Shown here one piece after another: positions 44,219-52,141 of a DNA stretch of 64,000 nt. Position 1 is the stretch's first letter, and each line of letters opens with the position of its first letter. Below the pieces are notes generated by a model. That model was not told the origin of the DNA and ran no database searches. It saw nothing but the letters and a program-made list of their open reading frames with translations. The stretch lies in the NCBI GenBank assembly GCA_017622135.1, contig JAGARR010000008.1, positions 1 to 64,000 on the forward strand. The letters are read 5' to 3'. A program made the position numbers and the translations under genes. The DNA comes from Spirochaetaceae bacterium (GTDB lineage Bacteria > Spirochaetota > Spirochaetia > Treponematales > Treponemataceae).

Positions 44219-45472
44219 CTAGAATCCAAGTCTAACGCCAACACCAACTCCAAGACCAGCACCCATAAAACTCCTCAGGAAGTTTCCAGAACAACTTGAG
44301 ACAGACAGGTCCAGCTCAAAGGCCCGTAGGTTCAACACGAGACCAACTCGCTGGGTCCACATCCGCTGCTGATATCCAGTATCCAGGGTAAAGTTAAACA
44401 GGTGACCGCCCAACCGACTCATCCTCAGCAGATGAAATCCCGCACCCAGATTGAAGTTGACATAGAAGGGGGTATTGATGACAAAATCAATTCCGCCACG
44501 CACATTGAACCATTCCCCAAAGGGACGATATGATGCCGACAAACCAATATACGTTGGCCTTCGTACTGTCTGAGGATCCTCCAGATACTGAGACTTTTCC
44601 GGTAGCCTGATAGCATCAGAGCTTTCATCAGACGTCTTTTTTTCTTCGCCAGATTCATCATCCTTTCCCAGCATGGAATCAAACATTCCCTCTGTAGTAT
44701 ATTCAAAGGATGCAGTGATATCGGTCTTGTACTTGAGCCGTCCCGGTATAATCGGAATGTTCCTGACGGAGGCACCAATATCCAAGAAGGGGAACAAGGC
44801 ATATTCAGCCCCCAAGGAAATATCCAGCCCCATAGTATTGATATCAAGCATCTCGTTCACATTGATGGCCGACTCAAACTGTTCTATATCAAGTATTGAA
44901 TACACAGCGGCATCCGCCCGTACATCAATCCTTGTTCCATCCTCTGAGGGCACCACCATTGCCGTCATTTCGGTACGAGGGATATACACCACCGGCAAGA
45001 ACACCACAGGACTGAAACTGATTCCCAAATTCTTCACAAAGGTCTGGAAGGAAGCCCCTGCTTCTGCATACAGGAGAGAATCAACAACCACGCCCGCTTC
45101 AATAGAATGGTCTCCAGAGGCATTTCCCTCCGCCAAGAAGTCTATGATACCTTGGGAAAGGTTGAATTGGCCCGTACCGCTGAGACCACCAAAAACACCA
45201 AGCCTGAATATGGAGCCCACATTTATGTCCATATTGACACCAACATTCAGGTCGAAATTCACACCCAAGCCATTATTCAGTTGCTGAGACATTTTGGTGA
45301 AATCCACCACGAGAGTTTCCTGAAAGAAATCTGTAACAGAGAACCAGCTGTTGGCAACAGCCGCCTCCACGTCAACACCAAGCTCAAAATATCGATGGGG
45401 AGGATTCAGCTCAGCATGGAGGGCACTGAGTCCACAAACCAAAAGAATGAGACAAAATAATTTCTTCATCAT
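44219..45472 (-). CDS. Predicted outer-membrane beta-barrel protein
   Basis: 417 residues with a signal peptide (MMKKLFCLILLVCGLSALHA), then repeated amphipathic strands typical of a barrel and an aromatic C-terminus (GVRLGF). A Lys/Asp/Glu-rich linker near residue 270-290 (DDESGEEKKTSDESSD) interrupts the strands and may be a surface loop. The ATG overlaps the stop of the upstream lipoprotein by one base and GGAGG is six bases before it, so both are translated together. It is spirochaete-like in style but I recognise no named family. Confidence 0.8.
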   Translation of the reverse strand: MMKKLFCLILLVCGLSALHAELNPPHRYFELGVDVEAAVANSWFSVTDFFQETLVVDFTKMSQQLNNGLGVNFDLNVGVNMDINVGSIFRLGVFGGLSGTGQFNLSQGIIDFLAEGNASGDHSIEAGVVVDSLLYAEAGASFQTFVKNLGISFSPVVFLPVVYIPRTEMTAMVVPSEDGTRIDVRADAAVYSILDIEQFESAINVNEMLDINTMGLDISLGAEYALFPFLDIGASVRNIPIIPGRLKYKTDITASFEYTTEGMFDSMLGKDDESGEEKKTSDESSDAIRLPEKSQYLEDPQTVRRPTYIGLSASYRPFGEWFNVRGGIDFVINTPFYVNFNLGAGFHLLRMSRLGGHLFNFTLDTGYQQRMWTQRVGLVLNLRAFELDLSVSSCSGNFLRSFMGAGLGVGVGVRLGF

Positions 45473-47697
45473 TAGTTTCCTCCTTTCAAGTCATAGGTAT
45501 AGTCAACATCAGCAGCTGCAGCCACCGTCAACTTGAAATCAAGCTTTCCATCACGATTCAACACAAAGGGCTCCTCCGGCGTGGTGTCGGGAAGGAATAC
45601 ATACAGCTTGGGACTAAAGGGATACGCCTGAATGATTTTCTTAATCTCCTCAAGTCCAAAATCCAAAGGTATCATCCCACTTCCTTTCTCCAAAGTAAAA
45701 ACTTTGCTGATACCGGTCTGGGGGTCATAGAACCAGGCGCCCAGGGTCATGCCAAGCTCATTGGTATAGGCCAACTCCATCTTCAGAGACTGAAGCTGAT
45801 CTAAAAGCTTGTTGATTTCATCGTCTAGAGACCAAGGCTCCTCACGCTTGAACAGGTCGTTGTTGGCATCGGGCTCATCGGAATACACCTTTGCCAGGGT
45901 AAACACATCAATTGGAATCCCCTTCTCCTTGAAGGGAATGTTTTCCGGCTTGTCTACCATCTGGGAAGAGTCAACCTCCAGCGCCAGAGGCAGCTTCATC
46001 AGCATAACAGCCCGGAGACTCTGCTCGCCAGAAATCTGCTCCTTCTGGATAGTCACTCCATCAGCAGTCAATGAGTAGCTGAAGGATAGTGAAGCTGGCC
46101 GCACCTTCATTATTTCCAGCAACGTGTCGCTCAAATCCATGCTGGCCTTGGTGGGATCCAGTTTTGCAGTCCAGTCTCCCTCTGCAGGACCTGTTGGAGC
46201 TTCCGACTTCTTCAATGTCTCCTCAGCGCCTTTGCTTCCCCACAGCGGCTTCTCATTCATGGTCATATAGCCCTTCATGGTAAAGTCCTCCATGGGAGCA
46301 TCCATATACAAATACGCACCGATTTCCTTGAAGCTGATTCCCTCTGGAATCTTGTCCCACAGGTCGGAAAGCTTCATGGGCTCCCCGCCCTCTTCAGGGC
46401 AGGAACCTTCGTAGGGCTGATCTGTTTTTACGGTGGCCACCTTCCAATCCACCTCAAAGGCGACAGAACCAGACAGAGAATAGGTCTCACCAGGCTTCAC
46501 GTTCTGAACAGTGAACGTGTTGTCGCCACTGTTATACCCCGGCAGCCCAACCTGCATCTTCATGTCTATATCGGACTGAGTGGCAGGCTGCAAGGTCACA
46601 TTTTGTCCCAGGAATTTTTTTGTAGTGGAGCTCTGTGCAGGGAAGCTTTCCTGTTTAGCTGTAATATCCAAGGTTGTTGATGACACGGTGACATTAATAG
46701 CGTTTCCTTCCGGCAAGCCATTATCCAAAGTGACGGCAGTTCCAACGGTAGCGAAGGTGATGCTGGTCACCAGCTTTGTCATCTCTTCTGGCAGGGGTGT
46801 AGTTATATCTTGGTCGAGATTCGTATCTGCCGGCACCTCCATGGTGACCGACTTGAATCCCTGGTTCATGTCCATCGCCATCTCTATTTTTACGCCGATT
46901 CCCTCAGCAGGAATTGTTGTTCCGGCCTTCACAGTGGAGGAAACGGAAATCGTCCCCTTGATGACAAAATCGCCATTGGAAATGGTTTTGCCCCCCAAGT
47001 TGGCAGTGTATGAGCCGGATTCGTTGGCGTCAGCCTCAAATTTGACGGGATTTGAATCACCTGGCAGGGCAATTGAAATATTGGCACTAGAAACACGTAT
47101 ACCTTCTACAGTAGGCTTCAAAGACAAGGTAATCTTGTTTCCATCAGCAAAAACCGCCGACTTCAACCCCTCCGACTTGAGGGTGATTCTCCTTTCTTCG
47201 ATTGCAAGGCTTTGGTTCTGACCAATAGCCTGATTCAGGCCTTGGACAGAATCGCTATCCAAAGTCTGACCTTTAAAATCTTCTCCACCGGGAACAGCCA
47301 CAGTCTGTGATGCCAAAGCAATGTCAATGGTGGGGATGGAGAAATCCATCTTGGGAATGGAGGTATTCATCTTTGACATATCCAGCTTCCCCAGATACTC
47401 ATCAAAATTCAAAGGCATCTCCATGAGGGGATACTCCAGGAGGAAGGTCATGGTAGTGCTGTCAGGATCACCAGTGTAGTTGTACACCTTGAATTTAGAA
47501 TCCTTACCCAGCATTTCGGAAATTTTTTCTATGGTCAAGTAATCCTTCACCTCAATCTTGGTGCCCCCTAAAGGAGCATAAATCGAAGGAGCCGCCTTTA
47601 CCTGAACCTTGTTAAAAAGCGTTATGTTGCTGCATGCAACGAACAGCAAGACGGCACTGAATGTCAGAGAAAGAACTAGTAGATAAATCCGTTTCAT
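45472..47697 (-). CDS. Large predicted lipoprotein, 741 residues
   Basis: Signal peptide with lipobox FVACS, so the mature N-terminus is a lipidated Cys. The rest is beta-rich with several similar ~100-residue stretches (repeated VTVSSTTLDITAK- and GTISVSSTVKAG-like strands), suggesting tandem Ig-like or barrel-plug domains. No enzyme motifs. TGGAGG lies four bases before the start. It forms a two-gene operon with the outer-membrane barrel, so the two may act at the same outer-membrane site. Confidence 0.85.
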   Translation of the reverse strand: MKRIYLLVLSLTFSAVLLFVACSNITLFNKVQVKAAPSIYAPLGGTKIEVKDYLTIEKISEMLGKDSKFKVYNYTGDPDSTTMTFLLEYPLMEMPLNFDEYLGKLDMSKMNTSIPKMDFSIPTIDIALASQTVAVPGGEDFKGQTLDSDSVQGLNQAIGQNQSLAIEERRITLKSEGLKSAVFADGNKITLSLKPTVEGIRVSSANISIALPGDSNPVKFEADANESGSYTANLGGKTISNGDFVIKGTISVSSTVKAGTTIPAEGIGVKIEMAMDMNQGFKSVTMEVPADTNLDQDITTPLPEEMTKLVTSITFATVGTAVTLDNGLPEGNAINVTVSSTTLDITAKQESFPAQSSTTKKFLGQNVTLQPATQSDIDMKMQVGLPGYNSGDNTFTVQNVKPGETYSLSGSVAFEVDWKVATVKTDQPYEGSCPEEGGEPMKLSDLWDKIPEGISFKEIGAYLYMDAPMEDFTMKGYMTMNEKPLWGSKGAEETLKKSEAPTGPAEGDWTAKLDPTKASMDLSDTLLEIMKVRPASLSFSYSLTADGVTIQKEQISGEQSLRAVMLMKLPLALEVDSSQMVDKPENIPFKEKGIPIDVFTLAKVYSDEPDANNDLFKREEPWSLDDEINKLLDQLQSLKMELAYTNELGMTLGAWFYDPQTGISKVFTLEKGSGMIPLDFGLEEIKKIIQAYPFSPKLYVFLPDTTPEEPFVLNRDGKLDFKLTVAAAADVDYTYDLKGGN

Positions 47698-47744
47698 ACT
47701 ACCTCCAAACAGGAAAATAATTTGTTTCTTCCATATAATTCTAT

Positions 47745-47762
47745 CATGAAATATATTTCATG
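47745..47762. promoter_or_regulatory. 18-base perfect palindrome in a divergent promoter region
   Basis: CATGAAATATATTTCATG at 47745-47762 is perfectly self-complementary and sits between the lipoprotein gene (minus) and the ECF gene (plus), 48 bases before the lipoprotein ATG. It is a candidate operator; the corresponding regulator is not known. Confidence 0.5.
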
Positions 47763-47824
47763 TCATGTGTTGGTGATAATTCACGATGAGATAATGATAC
47801 CTCCATAAAATCGTTTTACCTAGC

Positions 47825-47853
47825 TTGACTTTAGGATTTACTACAACTATATT
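47825..47853 (+). promoter_or_regulatory. Sigma-70 promoter just before the ECF gene ATG
   Basis: TTGACT (47825-47830), a 17-base spacer and TATATT (47848-47853), then nine bases to ATG 47863. The transcript would have a leader of only about two or three bases, and there is no Shine-Dalgarno. Confidence 0.7.
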
Positions 47854-47862
47854 GGATTAGTT

Positions 47863-48486
47863 ATGAATATCGCTACTGCAAACCATAGCTTAAATAAGAA
47901 ACTTGCAATTATTGGGGCCTTGGGTGCCCTGACCGTATTGTTCGGCTTGCTGCCTATCATCGGATACATCAGACTGCCCTGGGGGCTGGCCATCACACTG
48001 CTGCACATTCCCACCATCCTTGGCGCATTGATTGCAGGCCCCTTGGCAGGAACCTGTATCGGTGTTATCTTTGGCCTTACTAGTCTCTACCAGGCCTCCC
48101 AGAGCGCTGGCGGACTGGACCTGCTCTTTGTGAACCCCTTGATTTCAGTGCTGCCCCGCATGATGCTGGGTCTGGCCGCAGCCTTGCTTTTCATCGGATT
48201 GGTAAAAATCCGGCTTCCCAGCTCCCTGGCTGCTACCATTTCTGCCGTGCTGGCCACCTTCTGCCACACCATTTTTGTGGCTCTGGCACTCTACATCTTT
48301 GCGGGAGCGCAGGTAACCACCCTGCTGGAGGGAGCTGGACTTGGTGCCTTCATCCTGGTTCTGCTGCCCAATGCCGTAGCAGAAGCCATCACTGCCGCCA
48401 TCATCTGCGGAGGTGTCACCGGGGTGCTTTACGCCACCGCTGGAAAGAAATCAAAGCTGTCCCAGAAACCAAAAGATTCAGTGTGA
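47863..48486 (+). CDS. ECF transporter S component (substrate-capture protein)
   Basis: 207 residues with six hydrophobic helices, matching the small membrane substrate-binding component of energy-coupling-factor importers. The run IRLPWGLAITLLHIPTILGALIAGPLAG and the downstream GVIFGLTSL fit the general ECF S-component pattern for vitamins. No energising ATPase or EcfT is in the window, so it probably shares a genome-wide EcfA/EcfT module. The vitamin is not predictable; no riboswitch is visible upstream. Confidence 0.85.
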   Translation: MNIATANHSLNKKLAIIGALGALTVLFGLLPIIGYIRLPWGLAITLLHIPTILGALIAGPLAGTCIGVIFGLTSLYQASQSAGGLDLLFVNPLISVLPRMMLGLAAALLFIGLVKIRLPSSLAATISAVLATFCHTIFVALALYIFAGAQVTTLLEGAGLGAFILVLLPNAVAEAITAAIICGGVTGVLYATAGKKSKLSQKPKDSV

Positions 48487-48595
48487 GTCTCTGGAGCTGG
48501 ACTTGCAGATTGTTGATAAACTGGTTTTAGTAAGACTACCTTCTGCCAGAACCAGGTTTCAGAAATTCAAATCTTAAAGGATTCGGTTCTTCATC

Positions 48596-50038
48596 ATGAA
48601 GATTATAATCATTGGAGCGGGGCTTACCGGCACCGAGCTGGCAAAGAAGCTTATCTCCGAAAAGAACGACGTCGTTCTCATCGACAACAACGAGGAGACG
48701 GTGCGCCACGTCTCCAACCGGCTGGACTGTATGGTCATCCATTCCGACGGCAACAGCCTGGACACCCTAGAGGAGGCGGGCATTGCACGGGCCGATGCAC
48801 TGGTGATGCTGACCAACTCCGACGAGGTAAACATGATTACCTGCTCCCTAGTGGAAGCCTTCTACCCAAAGGTTATGAAGATAGCCAGAGTCCGCAACTA
48901 CGAGTACCACATCAAGGCCAGAAAGACTGCAAGGCGGAAGTCAGCCGAGCCGGAAGGAGAGGCTCGTCCCCTCTACGGCATAGACCACATGGTCTACCCG
49001 GACATGGAGGCGGCCATGGCAATCCTGCGGGCCATCGAGCATGGCGCCGTCACCGATGTGCTTTCCTTCGAGAACTCCGAGTACGAAATCATGCGGGTGG
49101 AGGTGGAGGAGGGAAGCCGACTTGACGGGCAGCGGGTGCAGGACCTGCGCAGCTTTATCGACACGTCCTTCCTGCTGGTGTATTTGGAGAGCAAGACGGA
49201 GGCAACCCTGCCCATGGGCTCCACCGTCATTCAGGCGGGGGACTACTTGGGAATCCTTGCCCACAAAAAGCACATGGAGAGTTTTTTGGAGCTGTGCGGC
49301 AACCGAATCGCCGAGCTGAACAGGATTGCCCTGGTGGGCGTGGGTCACATCGGCACCCTAATTGCTGACTCCCTGCTGTCTCACCACAAGACAAGGAAGA
49401 TACCGAAGCTCTTTAGCTCCATCCAAAAGTCAAAGCAGAAAATCATCATCATCGACAAGGACGAGCAGCGGATAAAGGCTGCGGCGGAACGCTACCCCGA
49501 CACCGACGTGTTCAAGGCGGACATCACCGACGAGGGCTTTATCCAGGAGGAAAGCCTAGCAGCCTACGACCTGCTCATCTGCGCCACACACAACCACGAG
49601 AAGAACATGGTCATCTCCGCCTACCTCAAGTCCCTGGGTGTGGGAAAGACCATCTGCCTGGTTCCCAGCGGGAGCTTTGCCGAAATTGCCCGACACATCG
49701 GTGTGGACGTGGCCGTTCCCATCAAGGACACCGTAGTGGACACCATTGTGGGCCATCTGCGGGGAAAGAGCGTTACGGGAGTCCACACCGTATCCGACGG
49801 CGACCTGGAAATCATCGAGTACGTGATGCCGGAGAACTCCCGTCTGAACGGAAGAGCCCTGAAGGACATTGCCGAGCCAGGAAGCTTCCTGGTGCTGCTG
49901 CAAAAACCCCAAGGCGAGGGCGAGTACGTGATTGCGTCGGGAAACACCATCCTCAACGGCGGGGACAACCTGGTGCTCATCGCCAACATGGAGGAAACTG
50001 CCAAGGTCCTCAACTACTTTGGAGGCTCGGAAGAGTAG
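48596..50038 (+). CDS. trkA: Trk potassium uptake regulator TrkA
   Basis: Cytosolic gating subunit of the Trk potassium system. 480 residues with two RCK repeats: the first starts MKIIIIGAGLTGTELAKKLI, a Rossmann dinucleotide motif GxGxxG, and the second begins near residue 240 (IALVGVGHIGTLIADSLL). Each repeat is followed by a TrkA-C ligand domain (SRLDGQRVQDL, SRLNGRALKDI). Its codons are GC-rich. There is no Shine-Dalgarno directly before ATG 48596; AAAGGA lies ~15 bases upstream. It is followed 6 bases later by trkH. Confidence 0.95.
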   Translation: MKIIIIGAGLTGTELAKKLISEKNDVVLIDNNEETVRHVSNRLDCMVIHSDGNSLDTLEEAGIARADALVMLTNSDEVNMITCSLVEAFYPKVMKIARVRNYEYHIKARKTARRKSAEPEGEARPLYGIDHMVYPDMEAAMAILRAIEHGAVTDVLSFENSEYEIMRVEVEEGSRLDGQRVQDLRSFIDTSFLLVYLESKTEATLPMGSTVIQAGDYLGILAHKKHMESFLELCGNRIAELNRIALVGVGHIGTLIADSLLSHHKTRKIPKLFSSIQKSKQKIIIIDKDEQRIKAAAERYPDTDVFKADITDEGFIQEESLAAYDLLICATHNHEKNMVISAYLKSLGVGKTICLVPSGSFAEIARHIGVDVAVPIKDTVVDTIVGHLRGKSVTGVHTVSDGDLEIIEYVMPENSRLNGRALKDIAEPGSFLVLLQKPQGEGEYVIASGNTILNGGDNLVLIANMEETAKVLNYFGGSEE

Positions 50039-50044
50039 GCCGCC

Positions 50045-51490
50045 ATGAGCTTGTTCAACTTCTTTAGAATCAACATTTTGTTGCTGGCCATCATCTCCAT
50101 CACCTTTGTCCTGCCCATCGGGGTGGCCGCCTACCACCAGGAATTCCAGGTGATTCCCTCCTTCTTCATTCCCGGTATCGTCTGCATCGGTGCCGCCCTC
50201 ATCTTCCTGCTGATTGGGAGGCGGAAGAAGGTTTCCATGACGCCGCGAGACGCCTTCATTGTGGTGGCAACCGCCTGGATATTCGCCAGCCTGCTGGGAG
50301 CCCTGCCGCTGTATTTTTCCGGCTGGGTTCCCAGCTTTACCGACGCTTTCTTTGAAAGCGTCTCCGGCTTTACCACCACCGGGGCCTCAAACCTGCCGGA
50401 CGTGGAAATCCTCCCGACCTCCTTAAACCTGTGGCGCTGCCAGATGCATTGGCTGGGCGGCATGGGAATCGTAGCCCTGACGGTGGCCCTGATGCCACTT
50501 CTGGGGGTGGGCGGCTTTCAGCTGCTCAAGGCAGAGACCACCGGTGTAGAAAAGGGCAAGGTGACGCCGAAAATTGCCACCACCGCCAAGCTTCTGTGGT
50601 TCATCTATCTGTCCTTCACCGTGACTCAGACAATTCTGCTGAAGCTGGCGGGGATGGGCTGGATTGATGCACTTTCCCACGCCTTTTCCACAGTTGGAAC
50701 CGGCGGCTTCTCCTCCCGCAACAACAGCATCGCCTACTACAACTCCTCCGCTATCGAGTGGATCTGCATTGTCTTTATGATTTTATCCGGGGTGAATTTC
50801 AGCCTCTATTATTATGCCGCTACCAGAAAGTTCCGGGATATAATCGAAAATAGCGAGTTGAAGGCATATTTGGGAATCATCCTTGCCACCACCTTTGGCA
50901 TCATCATCTTTATCCACCAGATTTACCAGAGCTTTGGCACCAGCCTCCGGGAAGCCCTGTTCCAGACTGCCTCCATCATCAGTACCACAGGATTCTCCTC
51001 CGTGGACTTTAACCTGTGGCCCGCCGGAGCCCAGCTCTTCCTGCTGCTGCTGATGCTGGTGGGCGGCTGCTCAGGCTCCACGGCGGGTGGCTTCAAGGTG
51101 ATTCGCTGGGTCATCCTGGCAAAGCAGACCACCAACGAGGTGCGCAAGATGCTCCACCCCCACGGCATCTTCAACGTGCAGCTGAACGGTCACATCGGCC
51201 GCAAGGATGTGGTGTTCTCCACAGCGGGCTTCCTGTTCCTGTACTGCTTCCTGATTGCACTGACCGCTTTTGTAGCGGCCTTCAACGGCATCGACATAAT
51301 CTCCGCCATCACAGCGGCTATGACGCTGGTGGGCAACGTGGGGCCCGGCCTTGGAGCCGTGGGGCCAGTGGAAAATTTCGGCTTCTTTGCTCCCGCCGCC
51401 AAATGGTGGTTCTCCTTTGTGATGATTGCCGGACGACTGGAGCTGTACACCATGCTGATTTTCTTCATGCCATCCTTCTGGAAAAAATAG
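50045..51490 (+). CDS. trkH: Trk potassium channel subunit TrkH
   Basis: Membrane subunit, 481 residues, with four pore-loop repeats. The first filter is GFTTTGASNL near residue 115 and the second is STVGTGGFSS near 218, later STTGFSS near 315 and GGCSGSTAGGFK near 340. About ten helices are predicted. It is six bases downstream of trkA, and coupled translation is likely as no independent site is seen. Confidence 0.96.
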   Translation: MSLFNFFRINILLLAIISITFVLPIGVAAYHQEFQVIPSFFIPGIVCIGAALIFLLIGRRKKVSMTPRDAFIVVATAWIFASLLGALPLYFSGWVPSFTDAFFESVSGFTTTGASNLPDVEILPTSLNLWRCQMHWLGGMGIVALTVALMPLLGVGGFQLLKAETTGVEKGKVTPKIATTAKLLWFIYLSFTVTQTILLKLAGMGWIDALSHAFSTVGTGGFSSRNNSIAYYNSSAIEWICIVFMILSGVNFSLYYYAATRKFRDIIENSELKAYLGIILATTFGIIIFIHQIYQSFGTSLREALFQTASIISTTGFSSVDFNLWPAGAQLFLLLLMLVGGCSGSTAGGFKVIRWVILAKQTTNEVRKMLHPHGIFNVQLNGHIGRKDVVFSTAGFLFLYCFLIALTAFVAAFNGIDIISAITAAMTLVGNVGPGLGAVGPVENFGFFAPAAKWWFSFVMIAGRLELYTMLIFFMPSFWKK

Positions 51491-51494
51491 GGCG

Positions 51495-52040
51495 ATGAAA
51501 ATGGAAGGACAACGAATCATTCTACGGAATTGGCGGCAGGGGGATGAGGAGGAATTGTTCCGTCATGCCGGAAACCCGGCCTTGGGGAATGCCGCCGGAT
51601 GGGAGCCACACAGGAGCATCGAGCACAGCCGCCAACTTTTGAACACCATTTTCGGTGGAGCGGAAACCTACGCCATTGTGCTGAAGTCCACCGGGCTGCC
51701 GGTGGGGAACATCGAGCTGATGTTTGCCACGGACTTCCACACTGCCCCTCTAGCCCCTCATGAGGCCGAAATCAGCTACTGGATTGGCCAGGAATACTGG
51801 GGCCAAGGTCTCGTTCCAGAGGCGGCCCGGCTGTTGATTCACCACGGTTTCCAGAACCTGCACCTGACGGGCCTCTGGTGCTGCCATTATCACGGCAACC
51901 TCCAGTCAAAGCGGGTGCAGGAAAAATGCGGCTTCCGCTACCACCACTGCGACGAAAACGGACGTACCAAAACTGGTGAGCCTAAACGTGTCCACCTGCT
52001 GCACCTGAGCCGCCAGCAGTGGCTGGATTCCCATCCGTAA
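51495..52040 (+). CDS. GNAT-family N-acetyltransferase (RimJ/RimL type)
   Basis: 181 residues starting MKMEGQRIILRNWRQGDEEEL, with the RimJ/RimL-like RLxLRxWxxxD opening and the acetyl-CoA loop region ISYWIGQEYWGQGLVPEAARLLIHHGF. It starts five bases after trkH and continues the potassium operon, but no functional link to potassium is evident. Substrate unknown. Confidence 0.85.
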   Translation: MKMEGQRIILRNWRQGDEEELFRHAGNPALGNAAGWEPHRSIEHSRQLLNTIFGGAETYAIVLKSTGLPVGNIELMFATDFHTAPLAPHEAEISYWIGQEYWGQGLVPEAARLLIHHGFQNLHLTGLWCCHYHGNLQSKRVQEKCGFRYHHCDENGRTKTGEPKRVHLLHLSRQQWLDSHP

Positions 52041-52056
52041 TCGCTTCATTCGTCCC

Positions 52057-52085
52057 TTGACACAAACAGCCCTGAGGGGTATTCT
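52057..52085 (+). promoter_or_regulatory. Sigma-70 promoter of the metal-efflux operon
   Basis: A perfect TTGACA (52057-52062), a 17-base spacer and TATTCT (52080-52085). Transcription would start near 52092, inside the operator palindrome that begins at 52090. Confidence 0.85.
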
Positions 52086-52089
52086 AAAT

Positions 52090-52119
52090 TAAACGATTCA
52101 ATATATATTGAATCGTTTA
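52090..52119. promoter_or_regulatory. Perfect 30-base palindrome: likely ArsR/SmtB-type operator
   Basis: Bases 52090-52119 are perfectly self-complementary, with arms TAAACGATTCAATAT and the reverse complement. The inner ATTCAA...TTGAAT is the usual core of metal-responsive ArsR/SmtB sites. It covers the predicted transcription start of the ATPase-arsR pair, a position where a bound repressor blocks polymerase. Confidence 0.85.
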
Positions 52120-52141
52120 TCCGATTTGTCAGGAGGAATCC

